Shown here one piece after another: positions 29,364-38,936 of a DNA stretch of 64,000 bases; the stretch's first letter is position 1; every line of letters begins with the position of its first letter. Source of the stretch: Pseudomonas sp. URMO17WK12:I11 (lineage in GTDB: Bacteria; Pseudomonadota; Gammaproteobacteria; Pseudomonadales; Pseudomonadaceae). The notes under the pieces were generated by a model. It worked only from the letters and a program-made list of their open reading frames with translations, ran no database searches and was not told where the DNA came from. The translations under genes were made by a program, and so were the position numbers. The stretch lies in contig NZ_VEDF01000006.1 in the NCBI RefSeq assembly GCF_007677725.1, forward strand, positions 62,001-126,000. Reading direction: 5' to 3'.

Positions 29364-32195
29364 TTAAACGGTGAAGGCGTCTTGCAGCAATTTTTCCTGC
29401 TGTTCGGCGTGCTTCGATGCGTAACCACAGGCTGGCGCAGCAGAGGCGTCGCGGCCGGCGTATTCCAGGACCAGCGCCTTGTTGTGGCGGCCCAGGATAC
29501 GGCGCATGTGGTGCTGGCTGCTGTACCAGGCGCCCTGGTTCATCGGTTCTTCCTGGCACCACACCGCATGCTTGAGGTTGCTGTACTGCGCCAGGATTTC
29601 GACCAAGTCGTCCTCAGGGAACGGATACAGCTGCTCAAGACGCAGGATCGCGATGTCTTCGCGGCCTTCGGCACGGCGTTTTTCCAGCAGATCGTAGTAG
29701 ACCTTGCCGCTGCACAGGACCAGGCGTTCGACCTTGGCCGGATCGAGGGTGTCGATTTCCGGGATCACGGTCTGGAACGAGCCTTCGGCCAGGTCTTCGA
29801 GGGTCGACACGGCCAGCTTGTGACGCAGCAGCGACTTCGGCGTCAGGACGATCAGCGGCTTGCGCAGCGGACGGATGACCTGGCGACGCAGCAGGTGATA
29901 GATCTGCGCTGGAGTGGTTGGCACGCACACCTGGATGTTGTGCTCGGCGCACAGCTGCAGGTAACGCTCAAGACGTGCGGAGGAGTGCTCCGGGCCCTGC
30001 CCTTCATAGCCGTGCGGCAGCAGCATGGTCAGACCGCACAGGCGACCCCACTTGTGCTCGCCGCTGGTGATGAACTGGTCGATTACCACCTGGGCACCGT
30101 TGGCGAAGTCGCCGAACTGGGCTTCCCAGATCACCAGCGCATTCGGCGTGGTGGTCGAGTAGCCGTATTCGAAGGCCAGAACCGCTTCTTCGGAGAGGAA
30201 CGAGTCGTACAGCTCGAACTGCGGCTGACCTGGGAACAGGTTCTTCAGCGGCACATAGGTGCTGGCGTCCTTCTGGTTGTGCAGCACCGCGTGACGGTGG
30301 GAGAAGGTGCCACGGCCGATGTCCTGGCCGGTCATGCGGATCGGGTGACCTTCGAACTGCAACGTGGCGTAGGCCATGGTCTCGGCGTAGCCCCAGTTGA
30401 TCGGCAAGCCACCGGCTTGCATCTTCTGGCGATCTTCGTAGATCTTCGCGACCTGACGCTGGACGACGAAGCCCTCGGGCAGCTCGAGCAGCTTGGCCGA
30501 CAGATCCTGCAGGGTCTTGAGGTCGAAGCGGGTGTCGTGACGCGCGGTCCAGGCATGGCCCAGGTATGGACGCCAATCGACGAACAGCTCGCGGTTCGGC
30601 TCCTTGACCAGGCTCTTGACCACGTGCAGACCGTTGTCCAGCGCGTTGCGGTACTCGTCGATCTTGGACTGGGCACGCTCGGCGTCGATGCGTCCGGCCT
30701 GCAGCAGTGCGTCGGCGTACAGCTCGCGGGTGGTGCGCTGCTTGGTGATCTGCTGGTACATCAACGGCTGGGTGCCATTCGGCTCGTCGGCCTCGTTATG
30801 GCCACGACGGCGGTAGCAGACCAGGTCGATGACCACGTCACGCTTGAACTGCATGCGATAGTCGATGGCCAGCTGGGTCACGAACAACACGGCTTCCGGA
30901 TCATCGCCGTTGACGTGCAGGATCGGCGCCTGAATCATCTTGGCGACGTCGGTCGCATACTCGGTGGAACGCGAGTCTTCCGGGTTGCTGATGGTGAAGC
31001 CAACCTGGTTGTTGATCACGATGTGCACGGTACCGCCGGTCTTGAAACCGCGGGTCTGCGACATCTGGAAGGTTTCCATGACCACGCCCTGACCGGCGAA
31101 GGCAGCGTCGCCGTGGATCGAGATCGGCAGCACCTTGTCACCCACGGTATCGTTGCGGCGATCCTGACGGGCGCGCACCGAACCTTCAACCACTGGCGAG
31201 ACGATTTCCAGGTGGGAGGGGTTGAACGCCATGGCCAGGTGCACTTCGCCACCCGGGGTCATGACGTTGGAGGAGAAGCCCTGGTGATACTTGACGTCAC
31301 CGGAGCCCAGCTCGTTCATCTTCTTGCCTTCGAACTCATCGAACAGCTCGCGCGGGTTCTTGCCGAAGGTGTTGACCAGCACGTTCAGACGACCACGGTG
31401 GGCCATGCCGATCACGACTTCCTTGGTGCCGTAGGAGCCGCAGCGCTGGATCATCTCGTCCAGCATCGGAATCAGGCTCTCGCCACCTTCGAGGCCGAAG
31501 CGCTTGGTGCCTGGATACTTGGTGCCCAGGTACTTCTCCAGGCCCTCACCGGCGGTCACGCGCTCGAGCAGGTGGGTCTGCACGTCGACGGAAAACTCCG
31601 GACGGCCGCGCACGCTCTCCAGGCGCTGCTGGAACCAGCTGCGCTGCTCGGAATCGACGATGTGGGTGAACTCGGCGCCGATGGTGCGACAATATGTCTT
31701 CTGGAGCGCCTCGATGATCTCGCGTAGGCTCGCCTCCTCTTTGCCGATGAACAGGTCGCCGGCACGGAAGGTCGTATCAAGATCGGCATTGGTCAAGCCG
31801 TAGTGATTGATCGACAGGTCTACGGGCGCTGGTCGCTGCCACAACCCCAAGGGGTCGAGCTTGGCAGCCTGATGGCCGCGCATACGATAGGCCTGGATCA
31901 GTCGCAGTACTTCAACCTGCTTCTTCTCGTGTTCTGTGCTCACGCTCCCGGCTGAAACCGGTTGGGCGCGGCGCTGGTTCTTTGCCAGCAGTACGAAATG
32001 ATCGCGGATCGTCGAGTGCGATACGTCGGTAGCGGTGCTGCCGTCGGCGGGCAACTTCTGGAAGTAGGTGCGCCACTCTTCTGGCACAGCGTTAGGGTCG
32101 TGCAGGTAGAGCTCGTAGAGCTCTTCCACATATGCAGCGTTACCACCTGAAAGGTGGGCGCTTTCCCACATGCGCTGCATCACGCTTTCTTGCAT
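29364..32195 (-). CDS. sucA: 2-oxoglutarate dehydrogenase E1 component
   Basis: Thiamine-diphosphate-dependent decarboxylase of 2-oxoglutarate, the entry enzyme of the complex. The protein has 943 residues, full family length. N-terminal LSGGNAAYVEELYELYLHDP is the E2-interaction region; GMAHRGRLNVLVN and the GDAAFAGQGVVMET and NNQVGFT segments form the cofactor-binding half, and QEEPMNQGAW is near the C-terminus. ATG 32195 has GAGGGTG upstream. It is first of the sucAB-lpdG-sucCD series and lies 246 bases after sdhB, a gap with a hairpin but no gene. Confidence 0.98.
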   Translation of the reverse strand: MQESVMQRMWESAHLSGGNAAYVEELYELYLHDPNAVPEEWRTYFQKLPADGSTATDVSHSTIRDHFVLLAKNQRRAQPVSAGSVSTEHEKKQVEVLRLIQAYRMRGHQAAKLDPLGLWQRPAPVDLSINHYGLTNADLDTTFRAGDLFIGKEEASLREIIEALQKTYCRTIGAEFTHIVDSEQRSWFQQRLESVRGRPEFSVDVQTHLLERVTAGEGLEKYLGTKYPGTKRFGLEGGESLIPMLDEMIQRCGSYGTKEVVIGMAHRGRLNVLVNTFGKNPRELFDEFEGKKMNELGSGDVKYHQGFSSNVMTPGGEVHLAMAFNPSHLEIVSPVVEGSVRARQDRRNDTVGDKVLPISIHGDAAFAGQGVVMETFQMSQTRGFKTGGTVHIVINNQVGFTISNPEDSRSTEYATDVAKMIQAPILHVNGDDPEAVLFVTQLAIDYRMQFKRDVVIDLVCYRRRGHNEADEPNGTQPLMYQQITKQRTTRELYADALLQAGRIDAERAQSKIDEYRNALDNGLHVVKSLVKEPNRELFVDWRPYLGHAWTARHDTRFDLKTLQDLSAKLLELPEGFVVQRQVAKIYEDRQKMQAGGLPINWGYAETMAYATLQFEGHPIRMTGQDIGRGTFSHRHAVLHNQKDASTYVPLKNLFPGQPQFELYDSFLSEEAVLAFEYGYSTTTPNALVIWEAQFGDFANGAQVVIDQFITSGEHKWGRLCGLTMLLPHGYEGQGPEHSSARLERYLQLCAEHNIQVCVPTTPAQIYHLLRRQVIRPLRKPLIVLTPKSLLRHKLAVSTLEDLAEGSFQTVIPEIDTLDPAKVERLVLCSGKVYYDLLEKRRAEGREDIAILRLEQLYPFPEDDLVEILAQYSNLKHAVWCQEEPMNQGAWYSSQHHMRRILGRHNKALVLEYAGRDASAAPACGYASKHAEQQEKLLQDAFTV

Positions 32196-32296
32196 GCTTG
32201 GTCACCCTCGGTTAGGGGACTGATCGGCGAGAGCCACAGCAAACCTGGAAAAGTCCGAATAAAGCGACTGAACCACGCCACTTGGATCCTGCTGAT

Positions 32297-32318
32297 TTTC
32301 CGGGTACCAGCCCGGAAA
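32297..32318. repeat. Hairpin between sdhB and sucA
   Basis: TTTCCGGG (32297-32304) and CCCGGAAA (32311-32318) form a perfect 8-bp stem with a 6-base loop. On the minus strand AAAATC follows, so it is not a standard terminator. The rest of the 32196-32441 gap shows no gene; it should hold the sucA promoter. Confidence 0.5.
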
Positions 32319-32441
32319 GCCCCTGCTGGTCTCATATCTTCATAGGTATCGAGCGCGGGCTTTGTGAACCCTTGCTCAGGTTTTACCTCAGTGCGGGCTC
32401 ACCACCCGCACCTCGGCTTACTGCAGGTACAACGCTTTGAA

Positions 32442-33146
32442 TCAGGTGCCGCTTTGCAGCAGCATGTTACGTACGTGACCGATTGCCTTGGTCGGGTTCA
32501 GACCCTTGGGGCAAACGTTGACGCAGTTCATGATCCCGCGGCAGCGGAATACGCTGAACGGATCATCCAGGGACGCCAGGCGCTCCTGGGTCTTGGTGTC
32601 ACGGCTGTCGGCCAGGAAACGGTAGGCTTGCAGCAGCGCGGCTGGGCCCAGGAACTTGTCCGGGTTCCACCAGAACGATGGGCACGAGGTCGAGCAGCAG
32701 GCGCACAGAATGCACTCGTAGAGGCCGTCGAGCTTCTCGCGGTCTTCCGGCGACTGCAGGCGCTCGATGGCCGGTGCCGGCGTGTCGTTCTGCAGGAACG
32801 GCTTCACCTTCTCGTACTGCTTGTAGAAGATGCTCATGTCGACCACCAGGTCGCGAATGACCGGCAGCCCAGGCAGCGGACGCAGCACCAGCTTGTTGCC
32901 CTTGACCACGCCGGACAGCGGGGTGATGCAGGCCAGGCCGTTCTTGCCGTTCATGTTCATGCCGTCGGAGCCGCAAACGCCCTCACGGCAGGAACGACGG
33001 TAGGAGAACCCTTCGTCCTTTTCCTTGATCAGCGCCAGGACGTCCAGCACCATCAGGTCCTTGCCGCCGGTATCGACGTCGAACGACTCCATCTTGGGCG
33101 CCGAGTCGGTATCCGGGTTGTAACGATAAACTTCGACTTTCAACAT
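32442..33146 (-). CDS. sdhB: Succinate dehydrogenase iron-sulfur subunit
   Basis: Electron-transfer subunit of complex II on the cytoplasmic face of the inner membrane. The 234 residues carry all three cluster motifs: 2Fe-2S in SCREGVCGSDGMNMNGKNG followed by LAC, 4Fe-4S in CILCACCSTSC, and 3Fe-4S in CRGIMNCVNVCPKG. ATG 33146 (MLKVEVYRYNPD) was chosen because GAGG lies about 9 bases upstream; ATG 33155 would add MAA. It follows sdhA by 11 bases and ends the sdhCDAB operon. Confidence 0.97.
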   Translation of the reverse strand: MLKVEVYRYNPDTDSAPKMESFDVDTGGKDLMVLDVLALIKEKDEGFSYRRSCREGVCGSDGMNMNGKNGLACITPLSGVVKGNKLVLRPLPGLPVIRDLVVDMSIFYKQYEKVKPFLQNDTPAPAIERLQSPEDREKLDGLYECILCACCSTSCPSFWWNPDKFLGPAALLQAYRFLADSRDTKTQERLASLDDPFSVFRCRGIMNCVNVCPKGLNPTKAIGHVRNMLLQSGT

Positions 33147-33157
33147 AGCAGCCATCC

Positions 33158-34930
33158 TCAATAAGTCCGGACTTTTGGTTCGAAGGCTGGAACAGTCTTC
33201 GGCGCAAAGTTGACGCCACGCTTGGCCACGCGCTTCTCACCCGGGTAGTACAGGGTGTGGCACAGCCAGTTCTCGTCGTCACGGTCTTCGAAGTCTTCAC
33301 GGGCGTGAGCGCCGCGCGACTCTTTACGGGCTTCGGCCGCGATGGCGGTAGCTTCGGCGACTTCCAGCAGGTTCTGCAGCTCCAGCGCTTCGATACGCGC
33401 GGTGTTGAAGGCCTGGGACTTGTCGTTGATCTTGACGTTGGCGATGCGATCACGCAGGCCAGCCAGTTGCTCGATACCCTTCTGCATGTATTCACCGGTA
33501 CGGAATACACCGAAGTAGTTCTGCATGCAGCTTTGCAGCTCACGCTTGAGGCTGGCGACGTCTTCGCCGGTGGTGCGCTCGTTGAGCTTGTTCAGGCGGT
33601 TCAGCGCGACATCGACGTCGGTATCGCTGGCGTCGCGATATTCTACGCCTTCGCTCAGTGCCTTCTCCAGGTGCAGACCGGCCGCACGACCGAAGACCAC
33701 CAGGTCGAGCAGCGAGTTACCGCCCAGGCGGTTGGCGCCGTGAACCGATACACAGGCCACTTCACCCACGGCGAACAAGCCCGGGATGATGTGATCCTTG
33801 CCGTCGGCGTCCATGGTGATCGCCTGACCATGAATGTTGGTGGCAACGCCGCCCATCATGTAGTGGCAGGTCGGTACGACCGGCACCGGCGCGACCACTG
33901 GATCGACATGGGCGAAGGTCTTGGACAGCTCGCAGATACCAGGCAGGCGGCTGTGCAGCACTTCTTCGCCGAGGTGGTCGAGCTTGAGCAGCACGTGGTC
34001 CTTGTTCGGGCCCACGCCGTTGCCAGCGATGATTTCCTTGACCATGGAACGGGCCACCACGTCGCGGCCAGCCAGGTCTTTCGCGTTAGGCGCGTAGCGC
34101 TCCATGAAACGCTCGCCATGGGCGTTGATCAGGTAACCACCTTCACCACGGCAACCCTCGGTGACCAGAACACCGGCGCCGGCGATGCCGGTCGGGTGGA
34201 ACTGCCACATTTCGATGTCCTGCACCGGTACGCCAGCACGCAGGGCCATGCCGATACCGTCACCGGTATTGATCAGGGCGTTGGTGGTCGAGGCGTAGAT
34301 ACGCCCGGCGCCGCCGGTGGCCAGTACGGTGGCCTTGGACTTGATGTAGACGGTTTCGCCGGTTTCGATGCAGATGGCGATCACGCCCACGAACGCGCCG
34401 TCCTGGTTCTTCACCAGGTCGACTGCATAGTATTCGTTGAGGAACGTGGTACCGGCTTTCAGGTTGCCCTGGTACAGGGTGTGCAGCAGCGCGTGACCAG
34501 TACGGTCGGAAGCGGCGCAGGTACGGGCCGCCTGGCCACCCTTGCCGAAGTCCTTGGACTGACCACCGAACGGACGCTGGTAGATACGACCGGTTTCGGT
34601 GCGCGAGAACGGCAGACCCATGTGGTCCAGCTCGAAGACCGCGGCCGGGCCTTCCTGACACATGTATTCGATAGCGTCCTGGTCACCGATGTAGTCGGAA
34701 CCCTTGACGGTATCGTACATGTGCCAGCGCCAGTCATCGTTCGGGTCGGCCGAAGCGATGGCGCAGGTGATGCCGCCCTGGGCCGATACGGTGTGCGAAC
34801 GGGTCGGGAACACCTTGGTCACGACGGCAGTCTTGTGACCGCCCTGGGCCAGCTGCAGCGCTGCGCGCATGCCGGCACCGCCGCCACCGATGATGATGGC
34901 GTCGAAGGAAATGGTTGGAATGCTAGCCAT
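33158..34930 (-). CDS. sdhA: Succinate dehydrogenase flavoprotein subunit
   Basis: Oxidises succinate to fumarate with covalently bound FAD. The protein has 590 residues and starts [20 protein letters not shown], the FAD-binding fold. The FAD-attaching His is in [12 protein letters not shown], and the active-site His/Arg regions [11 protein letters not shown] and [11 protein letters not shown] are present. C-terminal [17 protein letters not shown] is typical. ATG 34930 lies 3 bases after the sdhD stop, so the genes are tightly linked. Confidence 0.98.
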   Translation of the reverse strand: MASIPTISFDAIIIGGGGAGMRAALQLAQGGHKTAVVTKVFPTRSHTVSAQGGITCAIASADPNDDWRWHMYDTVKGSDYIGDQDAIEYMCQEGPAAVFELDHMGLPFSRTETGRIYQRPFGGQSKDFGKGGQAARTCAASDRTGHALLHTLYQGNLKAGTTFLNEYYAVDLVKNQDGAFVGVIAICIETGETVYIKSKATVLATGGAGRIYASTTNALINTGDGIGMALRAGVPVQDIEMWQFHPTGIAGAGVLVTEGCRGEGGYLINAHGERFMERYAPNAKDLAGRDVVARSMVKEIIAGNGVGPNKDHVLLKLDHLGEEVLHSRLPGICELSKTFAHVDPVVAPVPVVPTCHYMMGGVATNIHGQAITMDADGKDHIIPGLFAVGEVACVSVHGANRLGGNSLLDLVVFGRAAGLHLEKALSEGVEYRDASDTDVDVALNRLNKLNERTTGEDVASLKRELQSCMQNYFGVFRTGEYMQKGIEQLAGLRDRIANVKINDKSQAFNTARIEALELQNLLEVAEATAIAAEARKESRGAHAREDFEDRDDENWLCHTLYYPGEKRVAKRGVNFAPKTVPAFEPKVRTY

Positions 34931-34933
34931 GGA

Positions 34934-35302
34934 TCAGATACCCCAGAGAATCTGCACACCCCAGACGAAGTAAGCGAACATCGCAACGCCGCATACCGCC
35001 TGGAACAGGAAACGAATCGCAGTCGCCGACTTGCCGAACGACATCGGCGTCAGGTAGTCGGTGGCAATGGTCCACATGCCGACCCAGGCGTGTGCGCCCA
35101 GGGCAACGAGGGCCAGCAGACTGAAGATGCGCATCGCGTTATTGGAGAACAGACCATGCCACTGGGCGTAGTCGACACCTGGGTGAGCGATGACCCAACC
35201 GATCAGGAAGAGGAAGTAAGCCGCGAGAACGACCGCAGACACGCGTTGCGCCATCCAGTCATAGAGGCCCGAACGCGACAGGTTCGTGACATTGGTTACC
35301 AT
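34934..35302 (-). CDS. sdhD: Succinate dehydrogenase membrane anchor subunit D
   Basis: Hydrophobic anchor of complex II that binds heme b and the quinone site with SdhC. The 122 residues have three membrane helices (about 20-40, 55-78 and 95-118). SRSGLYDWMAQRVSAVVL near the start and ALGAHAWVGMWTIATDYL with the heme-ligand His region are typical. ATG 35302 was chosen; it lies inside the last codons of sdhC (7-base overlap), indicating coupling. Confidence 0.95.
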   Translation of the reverse strand: MVTNVTNLSRSGLYDWMAQRVSAVVLAAYFLFLIGWVIAHPGVDYAQWHGLFSNNAMRIFSLLALVALGAHAWVGMWTIATDYLTPMSFGKSATAIRFLFQAVCGVAMFAYFVWGVQILWGI

Positions 35303-35682
35303 ACCCAAACTCCCACCAGAACGATCACCACCACGGAGATGACAATCACGATTTTCGAGCCCAGCTTGCCGCCTTCCAGCGTCTCACCGATGCCCATGTC
35401 CATGATCAGGTGGCGTACACCGGCCACCAGGTGATACAGCAGGGCGGATAGCAGGCCCCAGGTCACGAACTTGGCCAGCGGGCTGGTCAGACACGCCTTC
35501 ACCTCGCCGAAGCCTTCTTCCGAACCCAGCGACTTGCCCAGTGCGTAAAGCATGATGGCAAGGCCGATGAACAGGATGACGCCGGAGATACGGTGCAGGA
35601 TGGACGTGTACGCGGTGACAGGAAGCTTGATGGTCCTTAGGTCTAGGTTTACAGGTCGTTGGCTTTTCACGGCTTTTTTCAC
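35296..35682 (-). CDS. sdhC: Succinate dehydrogenase cytochrome b556 subunit C
   Basis: Cytochrome b subunit of complex II. The 128 residues begin MKKAVKSQRPVNLDL; TSILHRISGVILFIGL holds the quinone-site Ser/Arg, and LYHLVAGVRHLIMDMG includes the heme-ligand His. Three membrane helices are seen. The start is GTG 35682: an in-frame TAG lies five codons upstream and AGGGG precedes at suitable spacing. First gene of the sdhCDAB operon, read from a strong promoter 124 bases upstream, with a perfect palindrome in its leader. Confidence 0.94.
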   Translation of the reverse strand: MKKAVKSQRPVNLDLRTIKLPVTAYTSILHRISGVILFIGLAIMLYALGKSLGSEEGFGEVKACLTSPLAKFVTWGLLSALLYHLVAGVRHLIMDMGIGETLEGGKLGSKIVIVISVVVIVLVGVWVW

Positions 35683-35774
35683 ACTGAAGAGCCCCTAGCG
35701 AATCAGGGCAAAGTTGTTGGTAAGTGTACTGGTCAGGTACCCACCACCCAGGGAACGGCGACCCCCAGTAGTTC

Positions 35775-35788
35775 GGGCTTGCAAGCCC
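35775..35788. repeat. Perfect 14-bp palindrome in the sdhC leader
   Basis: GGGCTTGCAAGCCC has no mismatch and no loop. It lies 18 bases downstream of the sdh -10 box, about +11 to +24 of the transcript, where a repressor or an RNA structure could act. Confidence 0.7.
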
Positions 35789-35805
35789 CAGGGAGTCGGG
35801 TGCCG

Positions 35806-35834
35806 AGTATAGACAGTTAGGCTGCTTATGACAA
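35806..35834 (-). promoter_or_regulatory. Sigma-70 promoter of sdhCDAB
   Basis: On the minus strand TTGTCA (35834-35829), 17 bases, TATACT (35811-35806). Five of six matches in each box with ideal spacing. Transcription would begin near 35799, giving a leader of about 117 bases. Confidence 0.82.
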
Positions 35835-35948
35835 CGTGAGGGGGTAGCCCAAATAGCGCATTGCCTTTAGCGAGCAAAAGGCGTAAATGGGCGAGAAATT
35901 CGTGAAAAATCAGGGCTGGGGAGCGGTTTCAAGCAGCCTTTAGGCAAA

Positions 35949-35976
35949 TTGACATTCGAATTTACTTCTCTATAGT
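35949..35976 (+). promoter_or_regulatory. Sigma-70 promoter of gltA
   Basis: TTGACA (35949-35954), 16 bases, TATAGT (35971-35976). The -35 is a perfect consensus. Transcription would start near 35983, about 50 bases before the gltA ATG. It is divergent from the sdh promoter, 114 bases away; the gap between holds no gene. Confidence 0.87.
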
Positions 35977-36033
35977 GGTGCGGGCCCTGCGTGGGGGGCT
36001 GTCTGATGATTTCAAGCATTAATAGGAGGCCAC

Positions 36034-37323
36034 ATGGCTGACAAAAAAGCGCAGTTGGTCATCGAGGGCGCTGCCCCCGTCGAGCTGCCCATTTTAACCG
36101 GCACCGTTGGTCCTGATGTAATCGACGTCCGCGGGTTGGGGGCCACTGGTCACTTCACCTTCGACCCTGGTTTCATGGCGACTGCCTCGTGCGAATCGAA
36201 GATCACCTACATCGACGGCGACCAGGGCGTGCTGCTGCACCGCGGCTACCCGATCGAGCAACTGGCCGAGAAATCGGACTACCTCGAAACCTGCTACCTG
36301 CTGCTCAACGGTGAGCTGCCCAACGCCGAGCAGAAGGCGCAGTTCGTCAGCACCGTGAAGAACCACACCATGGTTCACGAGCAGCTGAAATCGTTCTTCA
36401 ACGGCTTCCGCCGTGATGCCCACCCGATGGCAGTGATGTGCGGCGTGGTCGGTGCGCTGTCGGCGTTCTACCACGACTCGCTGGACATCAATAACCCACA
36501 ACACCGCGAAATTTCCGCGGTGCGCCTGGTCGCCAAGATGCCGACCCTGGCCGCGATGGTTTACAAGTATTCGATGGGCCAGCCGATGATGTACCCGCGC
36601 AACGACCTGTCGTACGCGGAAAACTTCCTGCACATGATGTTCAACACCCCCTGCGAGATCAAACCGATCAGCCCGGTGCTGGCCAAGGCGATGGACCGGA
36701 TCTTCATCCTCCACGCCGATCACGAGCAGAACGCCTCCACCTCGACCGTGCGTCTGGCCGGCTCCTCGGGCGCCAACCCGTTCGCCTGTATCGCCGCCGG
36801 CATCGCTGCGCTGTGGGGCCCTGCCCACGGCGGTGCGAACGAAGCGGTGCTGACCATGCTCGATGAAATCGGCGATGTCTCGAACATCGACACTTACATC
36901 GCCAAGGCCAAGGACAAGAACGATTCGTTCAAGTTGATGGGCTTCGGCCACCGCGTCTACAAGAACCGTGACCCACGCGCTACCGTGATGAAGCAGACCT
37001 GCGACGAAGTCCTCGGCGAGCTGGGCATCAAGAATGACCCGCAGCTGGAACTGGCCATGCGCCTTGAAGAGATCGCCCTGACCGATCCGTACTTCATCGA
37101 ACGCTCGCTGTACCCGAACGTTGACTTCTATTCGGGCATCATCCTCAAGGCGATCGGCATTCCAACCAGCATGTTCACCGTGATCTTCGCCCTGGCGCGT
37201 ACCGTCGGATGGATCTCGCACTGGAAAGAAATGCTCTCGAGCCCGTACAAGATCGGCCGCCCTCGCCAGCTGTATACCGGCGAACTGCAGCGCGATATCG
37301 TCGAGCTGAAAGACCGCGCGTAA
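36034..37323 (+). CDS. gltA: Citrate synthase (type II)
   Basis: Condenses oxaloacetate and acetyl-CoA to citrate. At 429 residues it is the long, hexameric NADH-sensitive type of Gram-negative bacteria. Active-site regions are visible: [45 protein letters not shown] and the late NVDFYSG. ATG 36034 has AGGAGG 4 bases upstream. It is divergent from sdhCDAB and followed by a clean terminator, so it is monocistronic. Confidence 0.98.
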   Translation: MADKKAQLVIEGAAPVELPILTGTVGPDVIDVRGLGATGHFTFDPGFMATASCESKITYIDGDQGVLLHRGYPIEQLAEKSDYLETCYLLLNGELPNAEQKAQFVSTVKNHTMVHEQLKSFFNGFRRDAHPMAVMCGVVGALSAFYHDSLDINNPQHREISAVRLVAKMPTLAAMVYKYSMGQPMMYPRNDLSYAENFLHMMFNTPCEIKPISPVLAKAMDRIFILHADHEQNASTSTVRLAGSSGANPFACIAAGIAALWGPAHGGANEAVLTMLDEIGDVSNIDTYIAKAKDKNDSFKLMGFGHRVYKNRDPRATVMKQTCDEVLGELGIKNDPQLELAMRLEEIALTDPYFIERSLYPNVDFYSGIILKAIGIPTSMFTVIFALARTVGWISHWKEMLSSPYKIGRPRQLYTGELQRDIVELKDRA

Positions 37324-37340
37324 GCACCACCGCGAACGCA

Positions 37341-37366
37341 AAAGGCTGCCTCGGGCAGCCTTTTTT
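37341..37366 (+). terminator. Intrinsic terminator of gltA
   Basis: AAAGGCTGCC (37341-37350) pairs with GGCAGCCTTT around TCG and is followed by further T residues. The convergent START-domain gene ends 20 bases beyond and may share it. Confidence 0.94.
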
Positions 37367-37385
37367 CATTGCGCAACGAGACTGA

Positions 37386-37997
37386 CTACTGGCGCTTCTC
37401 GGCGCGCTCGCGCAGCCCTTTGAGGGTGTTGAACGGGGCATCGACCACGAACTTGTTCGCCACCATCGCCGGCACGCTGCCACCAGGCTCGGTGTGCACC
37501 TGGTAAGTCACCTCGGTAGCGTCACCCTTGGGCACCAGCTTCCAGAAGCCCTCCACCTTGGCCACGCGCACGAAGCCTTTTTCTTCCGCAATGTAGGTCG
37601 GCTCTTCCTCAAGCTTGCGGGTCAGGCTGCCATCGGCACCCTTGACCGTGGTCACCCGCAGCACGGAGTCACGCGGCGTCACTGGCCACGGCGTGTTGAA
37701 CTGCGTGTAGGTCCAGCTCTGGTCGCCTTCGTGCTTGAGCAGTTTCTGTGTCTTGCACTCGTGGATCCAGGCACAAGCCCCCGCCACGTCTTCCTGCAGC
37801 GCCTGAACCTTGGCCAGCGGCGCCTTGATCAGGGTGATGCCCTGGTAAGCCTTGTACTTGGAGCCCGGCACCTCGCTGAGCGAAACCTTGATGCCATCCT
37901 CGTCCTTGGCCACCTGCCAGTTCTCGGCCCAGGCCGCCGGCGCCAGCAGAACTCCCATGCCACACAGCAGTGCAATACGCTTGAACGATCTCATCAT
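37386..37997 (-). CDS. START domain-containing exported protein
   Basis: A 203-residue protein with a signal peptide (RIALLCGMGVLLAPAAWAEN, cleaved after AWA) and a START-like lipid-binding fold, recognised by WQVAKDEDGIKVSLSEVPGS, the WPVTPRDSVLRV segment and the C-terminal VPAMVANKFVVDAPFNTLKGL. Bacterial exported START proteins are thought to bind lipids or hydrophobic ligands; the ligand is unknown. ATG 37997 or 37994. It precedes no clear operon partner; the YkgJ gene lies 30 bases upstream in the same direction. Confidence 0.84.
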   Translation of the reverse strand: MMRSFKRIALLCGMGVLLAPAAWAENWQVAKDEDGIKVSLSEVPGSKYKAYQGITLIKAPLAKVQALQEDVAGACAWIHECKTQKLLKHEGDQSWTYTQFNTPWPVTPRDSVLRVTTVKGADGSLTRKLEEEPTYIAEEKGFVRVAKVEGFWKLVPKGDATEVTYQVHTEPGGSVPAMVANKFVVDAPFNTLKGLRERAEKRQ

Positions 37998-38027
37998 GCT
38001 TATCCTTGTTGTCGAAGATCCAGCCTT

Positions 38028-38282
38028 TCACGCCGCCGTCATCTGCTCCCACCAACCCAGAATCCTGATCGCCTCGTCACGGTCGCTGCCACACACCTCG
38101 ACATCGGCTTTGAAGCCCCCGCACACCGCTGGCCGCTCGGGCAAGCCGAACAGCTCGCAGAGGTTGTCCGCCGTCAGGTGCAGGCAGCGCTGGCCAGCGG
38201 GCTTGCCATCAGGCATGCGCGGCATCGCCGAAGAGATGGATGGGGCGATGCAGCAGGCACCGCAGCCTTCACGACACTTCAT
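38028..38282 (-). CDS. YkgJ family cysteine cluster protein
   Basis: An 84-residue protein starting MKCREGCGACC with further Cys at RCLHL, NLCELF, PAVCGGF and EVCGSD, the spacing of the YkgJ/UPF0153 metal-binding (putative zinc or iron-sulfur) family. Function unknown. ATG 38282 was chosen over an in-frame TTG two codons upstream. It is 30 bases from the START-domain gene and probably co-transcribed. Confidence 0.87.
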   Translation of the reverse strand: MKCREGCGACCIAPSISSAMPRMPDGKPAGQRCLHLTADNLCELFGLPERPAVCGGFKADVEVCGSDRDEAIRILGWWEQMTAA

Positions 38283-38404
38283 GGTCAAACAGACTCCGTG
38301 GAACAGGATGGGGCGGACGCCCTGGGATAGTAACCGCTCAAACAGACGTTTGAAATTGCCAGGCGGATGAAATCTGCCGTGACTTTGCAGTCAGTTGCGC
38401 TCGC

Positions 38405-38905
38405 TCAATTGCGGAATTGAAACTCAATGGCCGCACCCTCTACATCGCGCCGGCTGTCATTGCGCAGTTGTAACTGCATTTCATTGCTGATCAAGCGGCC
38501 ATTGAGCTGAAACGGGCTATCAGAGTCGCCTGCCTTGTCAGGAAACATGGCCGGCAGGATAGGCTTGCGCCGCAGCGTCGCGTCACCCACGGCGGGGTCG
38601 AGCTCCTCGACCATGTGGGTTGGCAAGCTCAGGTCGAGCTTGGCCTTGGGCAGCGGCTGCTTGACCTCTTTGCTGACGGTCTTGGCCTTGCCCTTGCGCT
38701 TGTTGGCGGCAGGCTTGGACTTAGCTGCAGGCTTGGACGTTGCCGCAGGCTTGTTGCCCGTCCCGCCCTGCCCCGCCTGCACGGCAGGCTGCGCGGCCTG
38801 CGCCACGGCAGCAGGCAGACACAACGGCATGGCAAGGACAATCAGGGCGACACTACGCAAAAGGTTCATGGACATCAACGAAAGGCGCAAGCGAAAAGAA
38901 GGCAT
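38405..38905 (-). CDS. Hypothetical exported protein with Lys/Pro/Ala-rich linker
   Basis: A 166-residue protein. A long N-terminal signal sequence (hydrophobic core SVALIVLAMPLCLPAAVAQA, cleaved near residue 37) is followed by a low-complexity basic segment at about 50-85 (SKPAAKSKPAANKRKGKAK) and a small C-terminal domain with DLSLPTHMVEELDP and FQLNGRLISNEMQLQLRND. The basic linker suggests contact with peptidoglycan, LPS or nucleic acid, but that is a guess. ATG 38905 is used; ATGs at 38875 and 38869 would give a more ordinary signal peptide. Family not recognised beyond Pseudomonas-like hypothetical proteins. Confidence 0.7.
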   Translation of the reverse strand: MPSFRLRLSLMSMNLLRSVALIVLAMPLCLPAAVAQAAQPAVQAGQGGTGNKPAATSKPAAKSKPAANKRKGKAKTVSKEVKQPLPKAKLDLSLPTHMVEELDPAVGDATLRRKPILPAMFPDKAGDSDSPFQLNGRLISNEMQLQLRNDSRRDVEGAAIEFQFRN

Positions 38906-38936
38906 ATGCTCACCGCTCCATCGGTCGCTGGCAAGC

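Noticed and set aside
33257..35434. A 725-codon open frame on the plus strand
   Set aside because: Antisense to sdhA, sdhD and part of sdhC.
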